Both the position numbers and the translations under genes were made by a program. DNA of 64,000 nucleotides from Streptococcaceae bacterium AM104-57. GTDB taxonomy: Bacteria > Bacillota > Bacilli > Lactobacillales > Streptococcaceae. The notes beneath the pieces were generated by a model. That model did not search any database and was not told where the DNA came from. It saw only the letters and a program-made list of their open reading frames with translations. Below are positions 46,513 through 56,035 of this stretch, one piece after another. The stretch covers positions 27,462 through 91,461 of the forward strand of contig JAQDPW010000003.1 in assembly GCA_027659245.1 (NCBI GenBank). The letters run 5' to 3'. Position 1 is the first letter of the stretch, and each line of letters begins with the position of its first letter.

Positions 46513-47727
46513 TTATCTACGATACTGCTTCAAGAAACGGGTCATCTTTTCTTGAATTTGGGCTAATTCATCGACACCTGGCAGATAGACGATACGGAAG
46601 TGATCTGGCTCTTTCCAGTTAAATCCTCGTCCATGAACCAAAAGCACCTTCTCTTGCTTCAAGAAATCAAGAACAAACTGTTCATCATCATCGATACGGT
46701 ACATATTGCGATCAATTTTAGGGAAGATATAAAGACCAGCTTTCGGTTTAACCGCTGACAAACCAGGAATATCTTGAATGGCATTATAAATGAAATTTCT
46801 TTGCTCGTAGATACGACCACCTGGTAAGAGTAATTCGTCCACCGACTGGTGACCACCGAGTGAAGTTTGAACAACCTGTTGAGCCAAGACGTTGGAACAA
46901 AGGCGCATGTTTGAAAGCATGTTGAGACCTTCAATATAGCCCTTTACATGATGTTTAGGTCCAGACAAGACCATCCAACCCACACGGAAACCAGCGATAC
47001 GGTGAGATTTAGACAGACCATTCATGCTGACACAGAAAAGGTCTGGAGCCAAACTAGCTACTGGTGTGTGGACATTGCCATCCATAACCATACGGTCGTA
47101 GATTTCATCCGCAAAGATAATCAAGTCATTTTGACGAGCAATCTCGATAATATCTAACAAGAGTTCTTTGGGATAGAGGGCTCCCGTTGGATTATTTGGA
47201 TTGATTAAAACGATAGCCTTAGTATTTGAACTAATCTTAGACTTAATGTCATCTAGGTCTGGATACCATTCAGCTTCTTCATCGCAGACGTAGTGAACGG
47301 CATTTCCTCCAGCCAAGCTAACTGCAGCTGTCCAGAGAGGATAGTCAGGCATAGGAACCAAGACTTCATCGCCATTGTCCAAGAGACCTTGCATGGACAT
47401 GACAATCAACTCACTAACCCCATTTCCAAGGTAGATATCATCGATGCCTACATTAGGGAATTTTTTCAATTGGCAATATTGCATAATTGCTTTACGGGCT
47501 GAAAAGATACCTTTTGAGTCCGAATAACCTTCACTATCACGCGCATTCATAATCAAATCATGGATGACCTCATCTGGTGCTGTAAAGCCAAACTCAGCTG
47601 GGTTCCCTGTATTCAAACGGAGGATTTTTTCTCCATTTGCTCGCATACGCATGGCTTCCTCAAGAACTGGTCCACGAATATCATAAGCCACATGCTCTAA
47701 TTTGATTGATTTGTTAAATTCTTTCAT
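46513..47727 (-). CDS. alaT: PLP-dependent aminotransferase, AlaT type
   Basis: A 404-aa class I aminotransferase, probably glutamate-pyruvate transaminase. The PLP-binding lysine lies in MNGLSKSHRIAGFRVGWM (about residues 234-251), and NPNNPTGALY (about 175-184) and FADEIYDRM (about 202-210) hold the cofactor-binding Asn, Asp and Tyr. It would make alanine from pyruvate. The promoter has an extended -10 (TATAAT at 47759-47764) and a terminator lies just upstream at about 47807-47831, so it is a separate unit from the RNA upstream. Confidence 0.88.
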   Translation of the reverse strand: MKEFNKSIKLEHVAYDIRGPVLEEAMRMRANGEKILRLNTGNPAEFGFTAPDEVIHDLIMNARDSEGYSDSKGIFSARKAIMQYCQLKKFPNVGIDDIYLGNGVSELIVMSMQGLLDNGDEVLVPMPDYPLWTAAVSLAGGNAVHYVCDEEAEWYPDLDDIKSKISSNTKAIVLINPNNPTGALYPKELLLDIIEIARQNDLIIFADEIYDRMVMDGNVHTPVASLAPDLFCVSMNGLSKSHRIAGFRVGWMVLSGPKHHVKGYIEGLNMLSNMRLCSNVLAQQVVQTSLGGHQSVDELLLPGGRIYEQRNFIYNAIQDIPGLSAVKPKAGLYIFPKIDRNMYRIDDDEQFVLDFLKQEKVLLVHGRGFNWKEPDHFRIVYLPGVDELAQIQEKMTRFLKQYRR

Positions 47728-47805
47728 TTGAGTTCCTCAATTCATCAGGATACTTAATATTATACCACTTGATAGAAAAATCGTAAATTTCGCGATAGCA
47801 TTCCA

Positions 47806-48123
47806 CAAAAAAACCTTGCTTAACGCAAGGTAAACAGAGCAAGGTCGATTCCTTTCTATTCTCTGGAAAAGAAAGAGTAGATACACAGTTGCATATCAAC
47901 TACGAATCGAAAACGAAGGCATCGTTATGGATGATAGTTGCATGAACGCACGAATTTCTTCCTGTGATCAGCAAAACGCAAAGAAAAAATAAGTCGACTC
48001 AACAAACAACATAGACGATGTCTGGGCTAATTCGAGTCTGTTTGTAAAGAATTTTACCATATCACTGACTTCTTTCCCTGCCCTGTCACTTAGTATTATA
48101 CACTAAAACTTTTGCATTTTCAA
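47806..48123 (-). ncRNA. candidate structured RNA, about 280 nt, with promoter and terminator
   Basis: On the minus strand a promoter TTGAAA (48118-48123), 17 bp, TATAAT (48095-48100) should start RNA near 48088. A GC stem accttgc / gcaaggt (47813-47819 / 47825-47831) followed by a T-run ends it near 47806. The 5' part (near acagggcagg) can pair with the 3' part (near ccttgctctgt), closing a long fold as in structured RNAs. It has no reading frame of note. It lacks the conserved sequences of tmRNA, RNase P RNA and T-box leaders that I know. Possibly a 6S-like or an unnamed RNA. Confidence 0.5.
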
Positions 48124-48203
48124 ACAAGTACATATAAAAAGAACTCTTTTTAAAGCGCCACCTAAACATTTAATTGAATATGATTCTACTTTGACAACAA
48201 AAA

Positions 48204-48227
48204 AGAGAGAACCTTGTGATTCTCTCT
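48204..48227 (-). terminator. terminator of gltX
   Basis: Perfect 8-bp stem agagagaa / ttctctct (48204-48211 / 48220-48227) with a T-run on the minus strand after the stem. Confidence 0.65.
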
Positions 48228-48274
48228 GAACTAAGTCCTACAATTACTATAGTCAAAAGTAGTCGAAACTTAGC

Positions 48275-49735
48275 TTATTTTGCAATCTCTGCCAACATTT
48301 TTTCGATATGTTGGATTGATTTTTCGCGACCAAGCAAGTAGATGGTTTCTGGTAGTTCTGGCCCATGCATCTCCCCTGAAACAGCGATACGGATTGGCAT
48401 AAAGAGATTTTTCCCTTTGATACCTGTTTCTTTTTGAACTGCTTTGATTTGTGGGAAGATATTTTCTACAACAAACTCATCGTCTGACATAGCTTCAAGT
48501 TTTTCCTTAAAGGCCTCAAGTACAGTTGGAACAGTTTCACCAGCCATCACTTCTCGTTCAGCTTCTGTCAATTCTGGGAAGTCTGAGAAGAAAAGGTCTG
48601 TCAATGGAACGATTTCGTCAACTGACTTCATCTGTGGTTTGTAAAGCTCGACCAATTTCTCAACCTTGTCTGTCAAACGTCCTGCTTCTTCAAGGAATGG
48701 TTTTGCCATCTCAAAGATAGTTGCTAAGTCAGCTCTCTTGATGTAGTCATTACTCATCCAATCAAGTTTCTTCTGGTCGAAAGCTGCTGGAGACTTGCTG
48801 AGGCGGTTTTCATCAAAGAGCTTGATGAGTTCTTCACGTGAGAAGATTTCGTCTTCCCCACCAGGATTCCAACCAAGAAGGGCGATAAAGTTAAAGACCG
48901 CTTCTGGAAGATAACCCTTCTTACGGTAGTCTTCGATAAATTGAAGGGTATTGGTGTCCCGTTTAGACAACTTCTTACCTGTTTCAGAGTTGATGATCAA
49001 GGTCATGTGACCGAACTCTGGTGCATCCCATCCAAGTGCTTCATAAACCATAAGCTGTTTTGGCGTATTAGCAATGTGGTCGTCTCCACGAATAACGTGA
49101 GAGATTTGCATATCGTGGTCATCGATGACAACGGCAAAGTTGTAAGTTGGGTAGCCATCTTTCTTTTGGATAACCCAGTCACCACCAATATTGCCACCTT
49201 CAAATTCAATATCACCTTTGACCATGTCATGCCACTTGTAGATACCAGACTCATTCACTGCTAAACGCACAGTTGGGATGATGCCTGCCGCTTCACGTTC
49301 AGCCACATAAGCTGCTTTTTCTTCTTGGCTCATACCAAGGTATTCGTTAATGTAACGAGGTGTTTCACCGGCTGCTTCTTGGCGTTCGCGTTCAGCTGCC
49401 AACTCTTCTTCTGTAACGTAAGATTTGTAGGCTTTCCCTTCAGCCAAGAGTTGGTCAATGTATTTTTGATAAAGTTCCAAACGTTCAGACTGGCGGTAGT
49501 TTTCATGAGTCTCTGGACTTTCATCCCAGTCCATACCTAACCAACGAAGGTTTTCAAGCTGTGAACGTTCTCCATCTTCGACGTGGCGCTTACGGTCAGT
49601 ATCTTCGATACGGATAATAAAAGTTCCACCATGATGACGTGCGTAAAGGTAGTTAAACAATGCTGTACGGGCATTTCCGATGTGTAGTAGTCCTGTTGGA
49701 CTTGGTGCATAACGCACACGAATATCTTTTGACAT
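48275..49735 (-). CDS. gltX: glutamyl-tRNA synthetase
   Basis: A 486-aa class I synthetase. The HIGH motif reads [20 protein letters not shown] (about residues 9-28) and the KMSKS motif KLSKRD (about 256-261). It charges tRNA-Glu and, as in most Firmicutes, probably also tRNA-Gln for later amidation. I chose the ATG at 49735, which follows AGGAGAAACT. A longer reading lacks support. It is followed by its own terminator and preceded by pgi on the same strand. Confidence 0.97.
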   Translation of the reverse strand: MSKDIRVRYAPSPTGLLHIGNARTALFNYLYARHHGGTFIIRIEDTDRKRHVEDGERSQLENLRWLGMDWDESPETHENYRQSERLELYQKYIDQLLAEGKAYKSYVTEEELAAERERQEAAGETPRYINEYLGMSQEEKAAYVAEREAAGIIPTVRLAVNESGIYKWHDMVKGDIEFEGGNIGGDWVIQKKDGYPTYNFAVVIDDHDMQISHVIRGDDHIANTPKQLMVYEALGWDAPEFGHMTLIINSETGKKLSKRDTNTLQFIEDYRKKGYLPEAVFNFIALLGWNPGGEDEIFSREELIKLFDENRLSKSPAAFDQKKLDWMSNDYIKRADLATIFEMAKPFLEEAGRLTDKVEKLVELYKPQMKSVDEIVPLTDLFFSDFPELTEAEREVMAGETVPTVLEAFKEKLEAMSDDEFVVENIFPQIKAVQKETGIKGKNLFMPIRIAVSGEMHGPELPETIYLLGREKSIQHIEKMLAEIAK

Positions 49736-49832
49736 AGTTTCTCCTGTAAAGTCTCTAGGCATCTGCCTTTTTGCTCTCTATATTATATCACAAGTCTTGC
49801 CAGAGTCCAATTTCTCTTTTCAAGAAAAAGCA

Positions 49833-49857
49833 AAAAGAGTGGTAAAACCACTCTTTT
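49833..49857 (-). terminator. terminator of pgi
   Basis: Perfect 10-bp arms aaaagagtgg / ccactctttt (49833-49842 / 49848-49857) with T-rich sequence after it on the minus strand, 9 nt behind the pgi stop. Confidence 0.7.
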
Positions 49858-49865
49858 CAGCTCTA

Positions 49866-51215
49866 TTATAGACGAGCGTTGAGTTCTTTGCTCAATTCTT
49901 CAAATCCTGGTTTTCCAAGAAGGGCAAACATGTTACGTTTGTAAGCTTCAACACCTGGTTGGTCAAATGGGTTGATGGCATTCAAGTAACCTGAAAGGGC
50001 GATTGCCAATTCGAAGAAGTAGATAGTGTATCCAAGAGTGAAGGCATCTTGCTCAGGAAGAGTTACGTACATGTTTGGTACGTCACCATCAGTATGGGCA
50101 AGAAGAACACCATCAGTCGCTTTTTTGTTTACGAAGTCAACGTCTTTTCCTTGGAGGTAGCCAAGTCCATCAAGGTCTTCTTCCAAAGTAGGGATGATCA
50201 CATTCTTACGTGGTTTGTCAACACGGACAACTGTTTCAAACATGATACGAGTTCCTTCTTGGATAAATTGACCCAATGAGTGCAAGTCTGTTGAGAAGTT
50301 TGCTGAAGTTGGGTAGATACCTTTTTGGTCTTTTCCTTCTGACTCACCAGCCAATTGTTTCCACCATTCTGAGAAGTACTGAAGTGATGGCTCGTAGTTT
50401 ACCAAGATTTCAGTTGCATAGCCTTTACGGTAAAGGATGTTACGCACTGCAGCATATTGGTAAGCTTCATTTTCAGCAATCTTATCAGAAGTGTAGTCTT
50501 TACGAGCTGCGTTAGCACCTTCCATAAGGGCTTTGATATCTGCACCTGATGCAGCGATTGGAAGCAATCCAACTGCTGTCAATACTGAGAAGCGTCCACC
50601 GATGTCATCTGGAACAACAAATGTTTCCCAACCGTTAGCATCTGCTTCAACCTTAACAGCACCTTTTTGGCGGTCAGTTGTTGCATAGATACGTTTGTTG
50701 GCTTCTTCTTGACCGTATTTCTTAACCAAAAGTTCTTTGAAGACACGGAAAGCGATAGCTGGTTCAGTTGTTGTACCTGATTTAGAAATCACGTTTACTG
50801 AGAAGTCTTTATCTGAAACATACTCTACCAAGTCAGCAAGGTAAGTTGATGAGATTGAGTTTCCAGCGTAAAGGATTTGTGGCGCTTTGCGTTCTTCTTT
50901 TGTTTGCAAGTTTGCAAAGTGGTGGTTCAAGAAGTCAATGGCAGCTTTCGCTCCAAGGTATGATCCACCAATACCGATCACAACCAAAACATCGCTGTCT
51001 GCTTTAATTTGCTCAGCAGCTTTCAAGATGCGGTCAAATTCTTCGCGGTCGTAATTTTCAGGAAGGTCCAACCAACCCAAGAAGTCGCTACCAGCACCTG
51101 TTCCTTTACGGATCAATTCGTCTGCTGCTGTAACTTGTGCTTGCATGTACTCCACTTCATGTGGTGCAACAAATTTGTCTAATACTTTTGAATAATCAAA
51201 TTTAATATGTGACAT
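49866..51215 (-). CDS. pgi: glucose-6-phosphate isomerase
   Basis: Pgi converts glucose 6-phosphate to fructose 6-phosphate in glycolysis. The 449-aa protein is full length for Gram-positives. The signatures are visible: [20 protein letters not shown] (about residues 78-97), [11 protein letters not shown] (about 141-151) and [20 protein letters not shown] with catalytic and substrate residues. Start ATG at 51215 follows GGAGGAATACT. The promoter lies upstream at 51244-51272. Confidence 0.97.
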   Translation of the reverse strand: MSHIKFDYSKVLDKFVAPHEVEYMQAQVTAADELIRKGTGAGSDFLGWLDLPENYDREEFDRILKAAEQIKADSDVLVVIGIGGSYLGAKAAIDFLNHHFANLQTKEERKAPQILYAGNSISSTYLADLVEYVSDKDFSVNVISKSGTTTEPAIAFRVFKELLVKKYGQEEANKRIYATTDRQKGAVKVEADANGWETFVVPDDIGGRFSVLTAVGLLPIAASGADIKALMEGANAARKDYTSDKIAENEAYQYAAVRNILYRKGYATEILVNYEPSLQYFSEWWKQLAGESEGKDQKGIYPTSANFSTDLHSLGQFIQEGTRIMFETVVRVDKPRKNVIIPTLEEDLDGLGYLQGKDVDFVNKKATDGVLLAHTDGDVPNMYVTLPEQDAFTLGYTIYFFELAIALSGYLNAINPFDQPGVEAYKRNMFALLGKPGFEELSKELNARL

Positions 51216-51243
51216 AGTATTCCTCCAAAATTTCTTCTTTTCT

Positions 51244-51272
51244 ATCATAACGCTTACTAACAATTTTTTCAA
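51244..51272 (-). promoter_or_regulatory. promoter of pgi
   Basis: On the minus strand TTGAAA (51267-51272), a 17-bp spacer and TATGAT (51244-51249), about 28 nt before the pgi start codon. Good spacing and near-consensus elements. Confidence 0.65.
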
Positions 51273-51364
51273 GTTTTTATACTAAAAATTTCCAATTTTT
51301 ATCACAATTCAAACGTTTGCGTAAAAATACAATTCTATAAAGATTCGTAAACCATGAATAAAAA

Positions 51365-51386
51365 AACGACTAAATTTCTAGTCGTT
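51365..51386 (-). terminator. terminator of the C26 hydrolase gene
   Basis: Arms aacgacta / tagtcgtt (about 51365-51372 / 51379-51386) with a TTTTTT run on the minus strand. The hairpin overlaps the stop codon of the hydrolase gene. Confidence 0.65.
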
Positions 51387-52074
51387 ACAATTCATTCAAT
51401 AAATACTCAAATAATTCTAAGTTGCCATCTTCTTCATTGACCAAGAATTCTGGATGCCACTGGAGACCAATAATACGGTGCTCATCAATGGATTCAATTG
51501 CTTCAACAGTTTGATCACGTGGATCCACAGCCGTCACACGGAAATTAGGTGCCAAGTCTTTAATACTCTGACGATGCACTGAATTAACCTGACTTTCTTT
51601 ACCAAATAATTTAGACACTACACTGCCATCCACTGTCTCAATAGAATGTGAAGTCCCAAAAGGTAGACCTTGCCAATGACCTTCAATATCCTGATTGAGT
51701 GTCCCACCAAAGGCAACGTTGACAAGCTGAACGCCACGGCAAATGGCTAAAATTGGTTTATTCTGACGCAAGGCTTCTTGTAAAAGAGCTAGCTCAAACT
51801 CGTCGCGAGTTAGGTTATAGTCGTCGCTATCAATTGTTTTTTCCTCACCATAAAACTGAGGATGAACATTTTGTCCCCCAGTCAAGATGAGCTTATCAAT
51901 CATTTCTACATAGTCATGGACCACCGACTCATCACCAACCGGAATGACCAAAGGAAGTCCGCCAACCTGACGAATACTCTCAGCAAATTTACAAGAGACT
52001 GATGAATGAATATTTTTTCCTTCTGCGTCCACAGGACATAGGTTTGCCGCTACTCCAACAACTGTTCTTGCCAT
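51385..52074 (-). CDS. gamma-glutamyl-gamma-aminobutyrate hydrolase-like (peptidase C26)
   Basis: A 229-aa class I glutamine-amidotransferase-type hydrolase. The nucleophile Cys is in LAICRGVQLVNVAFGG (about residues 108-123), and the His-Glu part of the triad lies in GLQWHPEF (about 205-212). Related enzymes (PuuD family) cleave gamma-glutamyl bonds in polyamine or other amine breakdown. I chose ATG at 52074 behind AAAGGAAATCAGTG. It follows the BOX element on the 5' side and a terminator closes it. Confidence 0.85.
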   Translation of the reverse strand: MARTVVGVAANLCPVDAEGKNIHSSVSCKFAESIRQVGGLPLVIPVGDESVVHDYVEMIDKLILTGGQNVHPQFYGEEKTIDSDDYNLTRDEFELALLQEALRQNKPILAICRGVQLVNVAFGGTLNQDIEGHWQGLPFGTSHSIETVDGSVVSKLFGKESQVNSVHRQSIKDLAPNFRVTAVDPRDQTVEAIESIDEHRIIGLQWHPEFLVNEEDGNLELFEYLLNEL

Positions 52075-52212
52075 CACTGATTTCCTTTCCTTTCCTTTTC
52101 TATTGATAATCTTATCATCCTTCACTCCACCTGTCTAATATGTATTTTTTAAGTCCGTGATAAAATTTTTTTATCAGAAAAAGTTGCCCAATACCAGGAC
52201 AACTTTTTTGCT

Positions 52213-52374
52213 TATACTCAATGAAAATCAAAGAGCAAACTAGGAAGCTAGCCACAGGTTGCTCAAAACACCGTTTTGAGGTTGTGGATAGAACTGACGA
52301 AGGCAGCTCAAAATACTATTTTGAGGTTGCAGATGGAAGCTGACGTGGTTTGAAGAGATTTTCGAAGAGTATTA
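52213..52374. repeat. BOX element (pneumococcal repeat)
   Basis: Begins tatactcaatgaaaatcaa and ends gattttcgaagagtatta, the outer arms of BOX elements. Inside are GAGCAAACTAGGAAGCTAGC and repeated TTTTGAGGTTG units, as in boxA and its relatives. BOX elements are scattered in Mitis-group genomes and form stable stem-loops. Its last three bases supply the stop codon (TAA on the minus strand) of patB. Confidence 0.85.
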
Positions 52375-54138
52375 TTCAAAGACAAATTGATTATGGTACA
52401 GTTCGGAGTAAAAGCCTCCAAGCTTGAGTAATTCGTGATGATTTCCTTGTTCGATAACTTGACCATCCTTAAGAACGATAATCTGATCTGCATTGAGAAT
52501 AGTTTTCAAGCGATGGGCAATCACAAAACTAGTTCTTCCTGCTACAATTGCCTCCATGGCATTTTGAATCTTGCTCTCTGTTACAGTATCCACGTTTGAT
52601 GTTGCCTCATCCAAAATTAAGACCTGTGGATCTGTCATCAAGGTACGAGCAATGGAAATCAATTGTTTTTGACCGGTTGAGAAGACGCTCTGGTCATCAT
52701 TAATCAAAGTATCATACTTATCTGGTAGACTTTCGATATATTCATGGATATGTGTAGCCTTAGCAGCTGCTTCGACCATTTCCTGACTAGCATCCGGTAC
52801 ACCAAAGCGAATATTGTCTCGGATGGTTCCGCTAAATAAAACTGAATCCTGCAAGACAATTCCCACCTTGCTTCGCAAACTGTCTAAATCAAACTCGCGA
52901 ATATCTGTTCCATCAAAGCTGATACTACCTGCATCCACATCATAAAAACGATTGATTAAGTTCATGATGGTTGTTTTACCTGAACCTGTCGGACCAACTA
53001 CCGCAATCATTTTCCCTTTTGGAGCTGAAATGCTAACATCTTTTAGAATCGGTTTCCCTAGCAGGTATGAAAAGTCTACCTTGCTAATCTCTACACCCTC
53101 TTTTAATTCATTAAAGACTGGAGCATCTTGAGGACGAATTTCTTCTTCTGCATCAAACATTTCTTGGATACGGTCCGCACCTGTAAAAGCCAGTTGCAAG
53201 CTTCCCCAGCTCGCTGCTAATTGGATAATGGGCTGGTAATACTGTTGCGAGAACTGAGTAAACATGACAATCAAGCCCAGAGCAGTTGCTGTCTCGATAT
53301 TCTTATCATTCAGTAAGACAGCTGAACCGACAAAAATAACAATAGCTGTATTGACCAAGCTCATTCCGTTCATGACAGGAAAGAGAATTCCTGAAAACAT
53401 TCTGCCCTTAAAAGTTGCTTTACGGACACGCTCATTTTGCTCAACAAAACCTGCAATCACATCTTCTTGAATGCCTTGAACAATAACGGCTTTTTGACCT
53501 GAAATACTCTCATCCATGTAGGCGTTGAGCTTCCCAACCTCTTTCTGTTGGAGATTGGTATATTTTCTTGCCAATTTCAAAATGACAATCAACATGATGA
53601 CAGCTATCGGAGTGCTAGCAATCGTAATCAAAGCCAAGGTCAAATTCTTTGCGAACATGACAATCAGCAAGCCAATATAAAGGGCAATATTGGTCATGAC
53701 AGACACTAAACTTTCGTTGAAAGCCTGGAGGATATTATCCAAGTCACTGGTGAAACGTGACAGAATATCACCATCTTGATGGCGGTCAAAGAAGGAAACA
53801 GTCAAGCGAGAAAGCTTGCCAAAAAGTCCCTTACGCATCTCATTTGTCGATTCCGCAATAATACGGCTCATCAAAACCATATAGATAAGACTCGACACCA
53901 CGAGCACAATCAAAACATAGGCAAGATTGATTAGGAGTCCCAATAGACTTTGCCAAACCATATCAGGATTTCCATTTTGATAAGCTATAACCAAATTAGC
54001 CAGTTCTGTGACTGTTTGACCTGCAAATACTGGAAAGAGAGCTTGGGCTACCGTTGCAATGATAATCATAGCAATAACAACGACAAAGGATATCTTATAA
54101 ACTCTAAAATAGTTCCAAAAGAATTCAAATGTCTTCAT
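52372..54138 (-). CDS. patB: PatB half of the PatAB multidrug ABC exporter
   Basis: A 588-aa half-transporter: six membrane helices (about residues 15-310) and a C-terminal ATPase with Walker A VGPTGSGKTTIMN (about 376-388), signature FSTGQKQL (about 475-482), Walker B VLILDEATSN (about 499-508) and the H-loop HRL. Near-identical layout and sequence recall PatB of S. pneumoniae, which with PatA extrudes fluoroquinolones and dyes. Note that the signature is STGQK, not SGGQ, as in one half of heterodimers. I chose ATG at 54138 behind AGGAGGAG. Only 1 nt separates it from the patA stop, so they form one operon here. Confidence 0.92.
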   Translation of the reverse strand: MKTFEFFWNYFRVYKISFVVVIAMIIIATVAQALFPVFAGQTVTELANLVIAYQNGNPDMVWQSLLGLLINLAYVLIVLVVSSLIYMVLMSRIIAESTNEMRKGLFGKLSRLTVSFFDRHQDGDILSRFTSDLDNILQAFNESLVSVMTNIALYIGLLIVMFAKNLTLALITIASTPIAVIMLIVILKLARKYTNLQQKEVGKLNAYMDESISGQKAVIVQGIQEDVIAGFVEQNERVRKATFKGRMFSGILFPVMNGMSLVNTAIVIFVGSAVLLNDKNIETATALGLIVMFTQFSQQYYQPIIQLAASWGSLQLAFTGADRIQEMFDAEEEIRPQDAPVFNELKEGVEISKVDFSYLLGKPILKDVSISAPKGKMIAVVGPTGSGKTTIMNLINRFYDVDAGSISFDGTDIREFDLDSLRSKVGIVLQDSVLFSGTIRDNIRFGVPDASQEMVEAAAKATHIHEYIESLPDKYDTLINDDQSVFSTGQKQLISIARTLMTDPQVLILDEATSNVDTVTESKIQNAMEAIVAGRTSFVIAHRLKTILNADQIIVLKDGQVIEQGNHHELLKLGGFYSELYHNQFVFE

Positions 54139-54139
54139 C

Positions 54140-55846
54140 CTACTCCTCCTTTCCTTTTTGCGTCTCGTAAATTTCACGATAGACTGGGTTTGATGCAACC
54201 AAGTCAGCGTGTTTGCCTTGACCAATCAAGCGACCTTGGTCAAGCACTAAAATTTTATCAGCATGCACAACAGAGCTAATCTTTTGCGCGATGATAACCG
54301 TAGTCGTTCCCTTCAAATCCTTGTTGAGAGCTTCTTGAACCAAACGTTCCGATTTGGCATCAAGGGCAGAAGTAGAATCATCAAATATCAAGATTTTAGG
54401 ATTGCTGACAATCCCACGCGCAATGGACATTCTTTGTTTTTGTCCACCAGAAAAGTTGGTCCCACGTTCTTCAACCGGACTTTCAAAGGCTAAGTCCATA
54501 CGACTAATAAATTCACTCGCCTGGGCGATACGAGCTGCGCGTTCCAGTTCTGAAACTGTCGCATCTCCCTTTCCTTGTCTGAGGTTATCTGCGATGGTTC
54601 CACTAAAGAGAATGGCTCTCTGTAAGACGATAGAAACTGTCTTACGAAGCGTCCCTTCACTAACTGTCCGAATGTCCTTTCCACCAATCTTGATCGAACC
54701 TTGCTGAGGATCAAATAATCGTGGAATCAACTGAGCCAAGGTTGATTTCCCTGCACCAGTTGCTCCGACAACCCCAATCATCTCACCAGCTGCGATATCG
54801 AAGGATACATCTTTTAGGATAGGTTCTTCATCATTTGGATAGGTAAAGGTAACATTTTCAAAACTGAGACTTCCTTCCAATTCTTCATCTTCCACATCCT
54901 TGAAGGTCATAGCCGGTTCTGTATCCAGTATTTCACGAATACGACGAAGGGAAATCATGGCACGAGTGACTGAATTCCCCAAAAATCCAACCATGACGAT
55001 GGTAAAGATAATCTGACTCAGGTAGTTTACAAAGGAAGCAATGGAACCAACTACTGACGGATCTGACTCTGCCATACCTGCTACAAGCCAGATTGAAAGA
55101 AAGACAGCCCCGTATGAAATCATCATCATTACAGGTTGAACGATAGAAAAGGCGTAGCCGATATAAAGGTTTTCACCCAGCAATTCATCGGATACCTGCG
55201 TAAACTTAGCAAACTGATCTTTTTCTCGAACAAAAGACTTAACCACGCGCACACCACGTAAATTTTCTTTGGCAATGGCATTGATACGCTCCAATAAGGT
55301 CTGGAATTTTGCAAAGCGCGGTCCCATCATCCCCATCATAAGACCTGTCATGGCGACGATCAAAACGACCATAAGAACCAGCACCCACCACAACGAAGGC
55401 AAGGTGACAACAGCTAATATAAAGGAACCAATAAATAAAATCGGTAGTCGAAAGAGGATTTGAAAGGTCATCATGACTACGTTTTGAATCTGATTGATAT
55501 CATTGGTCATACGCACAACGAGGTTCCCTGCATTAAACTTCTCAATATTGGCGTATGAAAAAGTCTGAATCTTACGAAAGGCATCTTCCCTTAGGTCAGA
55601 AGAAACTCCTTGCGCAATATAGGCTGCTAACACTACATTGATGCCACCTGCAATCAAACCAATCAAGGCAACAAGAATCAACCAAAATCCGATAGTATAA
55701 ATAGCTTCATTATCACCCGTTAGCAGTGCCTCCAAAACTTCCTGCAAATAACGCGGTTGCAGGAGTGAACTCGTTACCATTAGACCTGTCATAATTAAGG
55801 AAGCTAGAGCCTGCCATTTATAGGCTTTTATCTTCTGAAACAGCAT
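54140..55846 (-). CDS. patA: PatA half of the PatAB multidrug ABC exporter
   Basis: A 568-aa half-transporter with six membrane helices (about residues 15-305) and an ATPase with Walker A VGATGAGKSTLAQLI (about 368-382), signature NFSGGQKQRMS (about 470-480) and Walker B ILIFDDSTSALD (about 492-503). The Asp-Asp in Walker B, in place of Asp-Glu, marks the degenerate site of heterodimeric exporters. Start ATG at 55846 follows GGGGGAAAT. It is the first gene of patA-patB, and its leader carries a hairpin known in pneumococcus to attenuate expression. In pneumococcus the two genes are separated, here they are adjacent. Confidence 0.93.
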   Translation of the reverse strand: MLFQKIKAYKWQALASLIMTGLMVTSSLLQPRYLQEVLEALLTGDNEAIYTIGFWLILVALIGLIAGGINVVLAAYIAQGVSSDLREDAFRKIQTFSYANIEKFNAGNLVVRMTNDINQIQNVVMMTFQILFRLPILFIGSFILAVVTLPSLWWVLVLMVVLIVAMTGLMMGMMGPRFAKFQTLLERINAIAKENLRGVRVVKSFVREKDQFAKFTQVSDELLGENLYIGYAFSIVQPVMMMISYGAVFLSIWLVAGMAESDPSVVGSIASFVNYLSQIIFTIVMVGFLGNSVTRAMISLRRIREILDTEPAMTFKDVEDEELEGSLSFENVTFTYPNDEEPILKDVSFDIAAGEMIGVVGATGAGKSTLAQLIPRLFDPQQGSIKIGGKDIRTVSEGTLRKTVSIVLQRAILFSGTIADNLRQGKGDATVSELERAARIAQASEFISRMDLAFESPVEERGTNFSGGQKQRMSIARGIVSNPKILIFDDSTSALDAKSERLVQEALNKDLKGTTTVIIAQKISSVVHADKILVLDQGRLIGQGKHADLVASNPVYREIYETQKGKEE

Positions 55847-55870
55847 ATTTCCCCCTTCTAAGATAGACAA

Positions 55871-55898
55871 AAGGGAACGACAACTCTGTCAGTCCCTT
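55871..55898 (-). promoter_or_regulatory. transcriptional attenuator hairpin in the patA leader
   Basis: Arms aaggga-gaca / tgtc-tccctt (55871-55882 / 55887-55898, two mismatched positions inside) form a hairpin followed on the minus strand by TTTTGTC. It lies between the patA promoter and start codon. In S. pneumoniae, disruption of such a leader terminator causes patAB overexpression and fluoroquinolone resistance. Here the stem appears intact. Confidence 0.7.
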
Positions 55899-55920
55899 CT
55901 TATGCTTTCATGTTGATGCT

Positions 55921-55949
55921 ATTCTAACAAAAAAGAATGCTATTGTCAA
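55921..55949 (-). promoter_or_regulatory. promoter of patA-patB
   Basis: On the minus strand TTGACA (55944-55949), a 17-bp spacer and TAGAAT (55921-55926). It overlaps the terminator hairpin of the upstream phosphatase gene and starts the leader that carries the attenuator. Confidence 0.65.
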
Positions 55950-55995
55950 AGCACTCAGCTCTCAGAAGCTTGTGCAAGCACGACATTAGCATTCT
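55934..55995 (-). terminator. terminator behind the phosphatase gene
   Basis: Arms agaatgcta / tagcattct (55934-55942 / 55987-55995) with a long loop and a TTTTTT run on the minus strand. The patA promoter lies within its downstream arm. Confidence 0.55.
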
Positions 55996-56035
55996 ATCTA
56001 TCGTTTAAAAATTCTTCTAAATTTAGTGCTGAATT

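Noticed and set aside
46316..46555. 79-aa plus-strand frame between alaT and the regulator remnant
   Set aside because: It runs into the alaT coding region on the other strand, has no ribosome site and an unremarkable composition.
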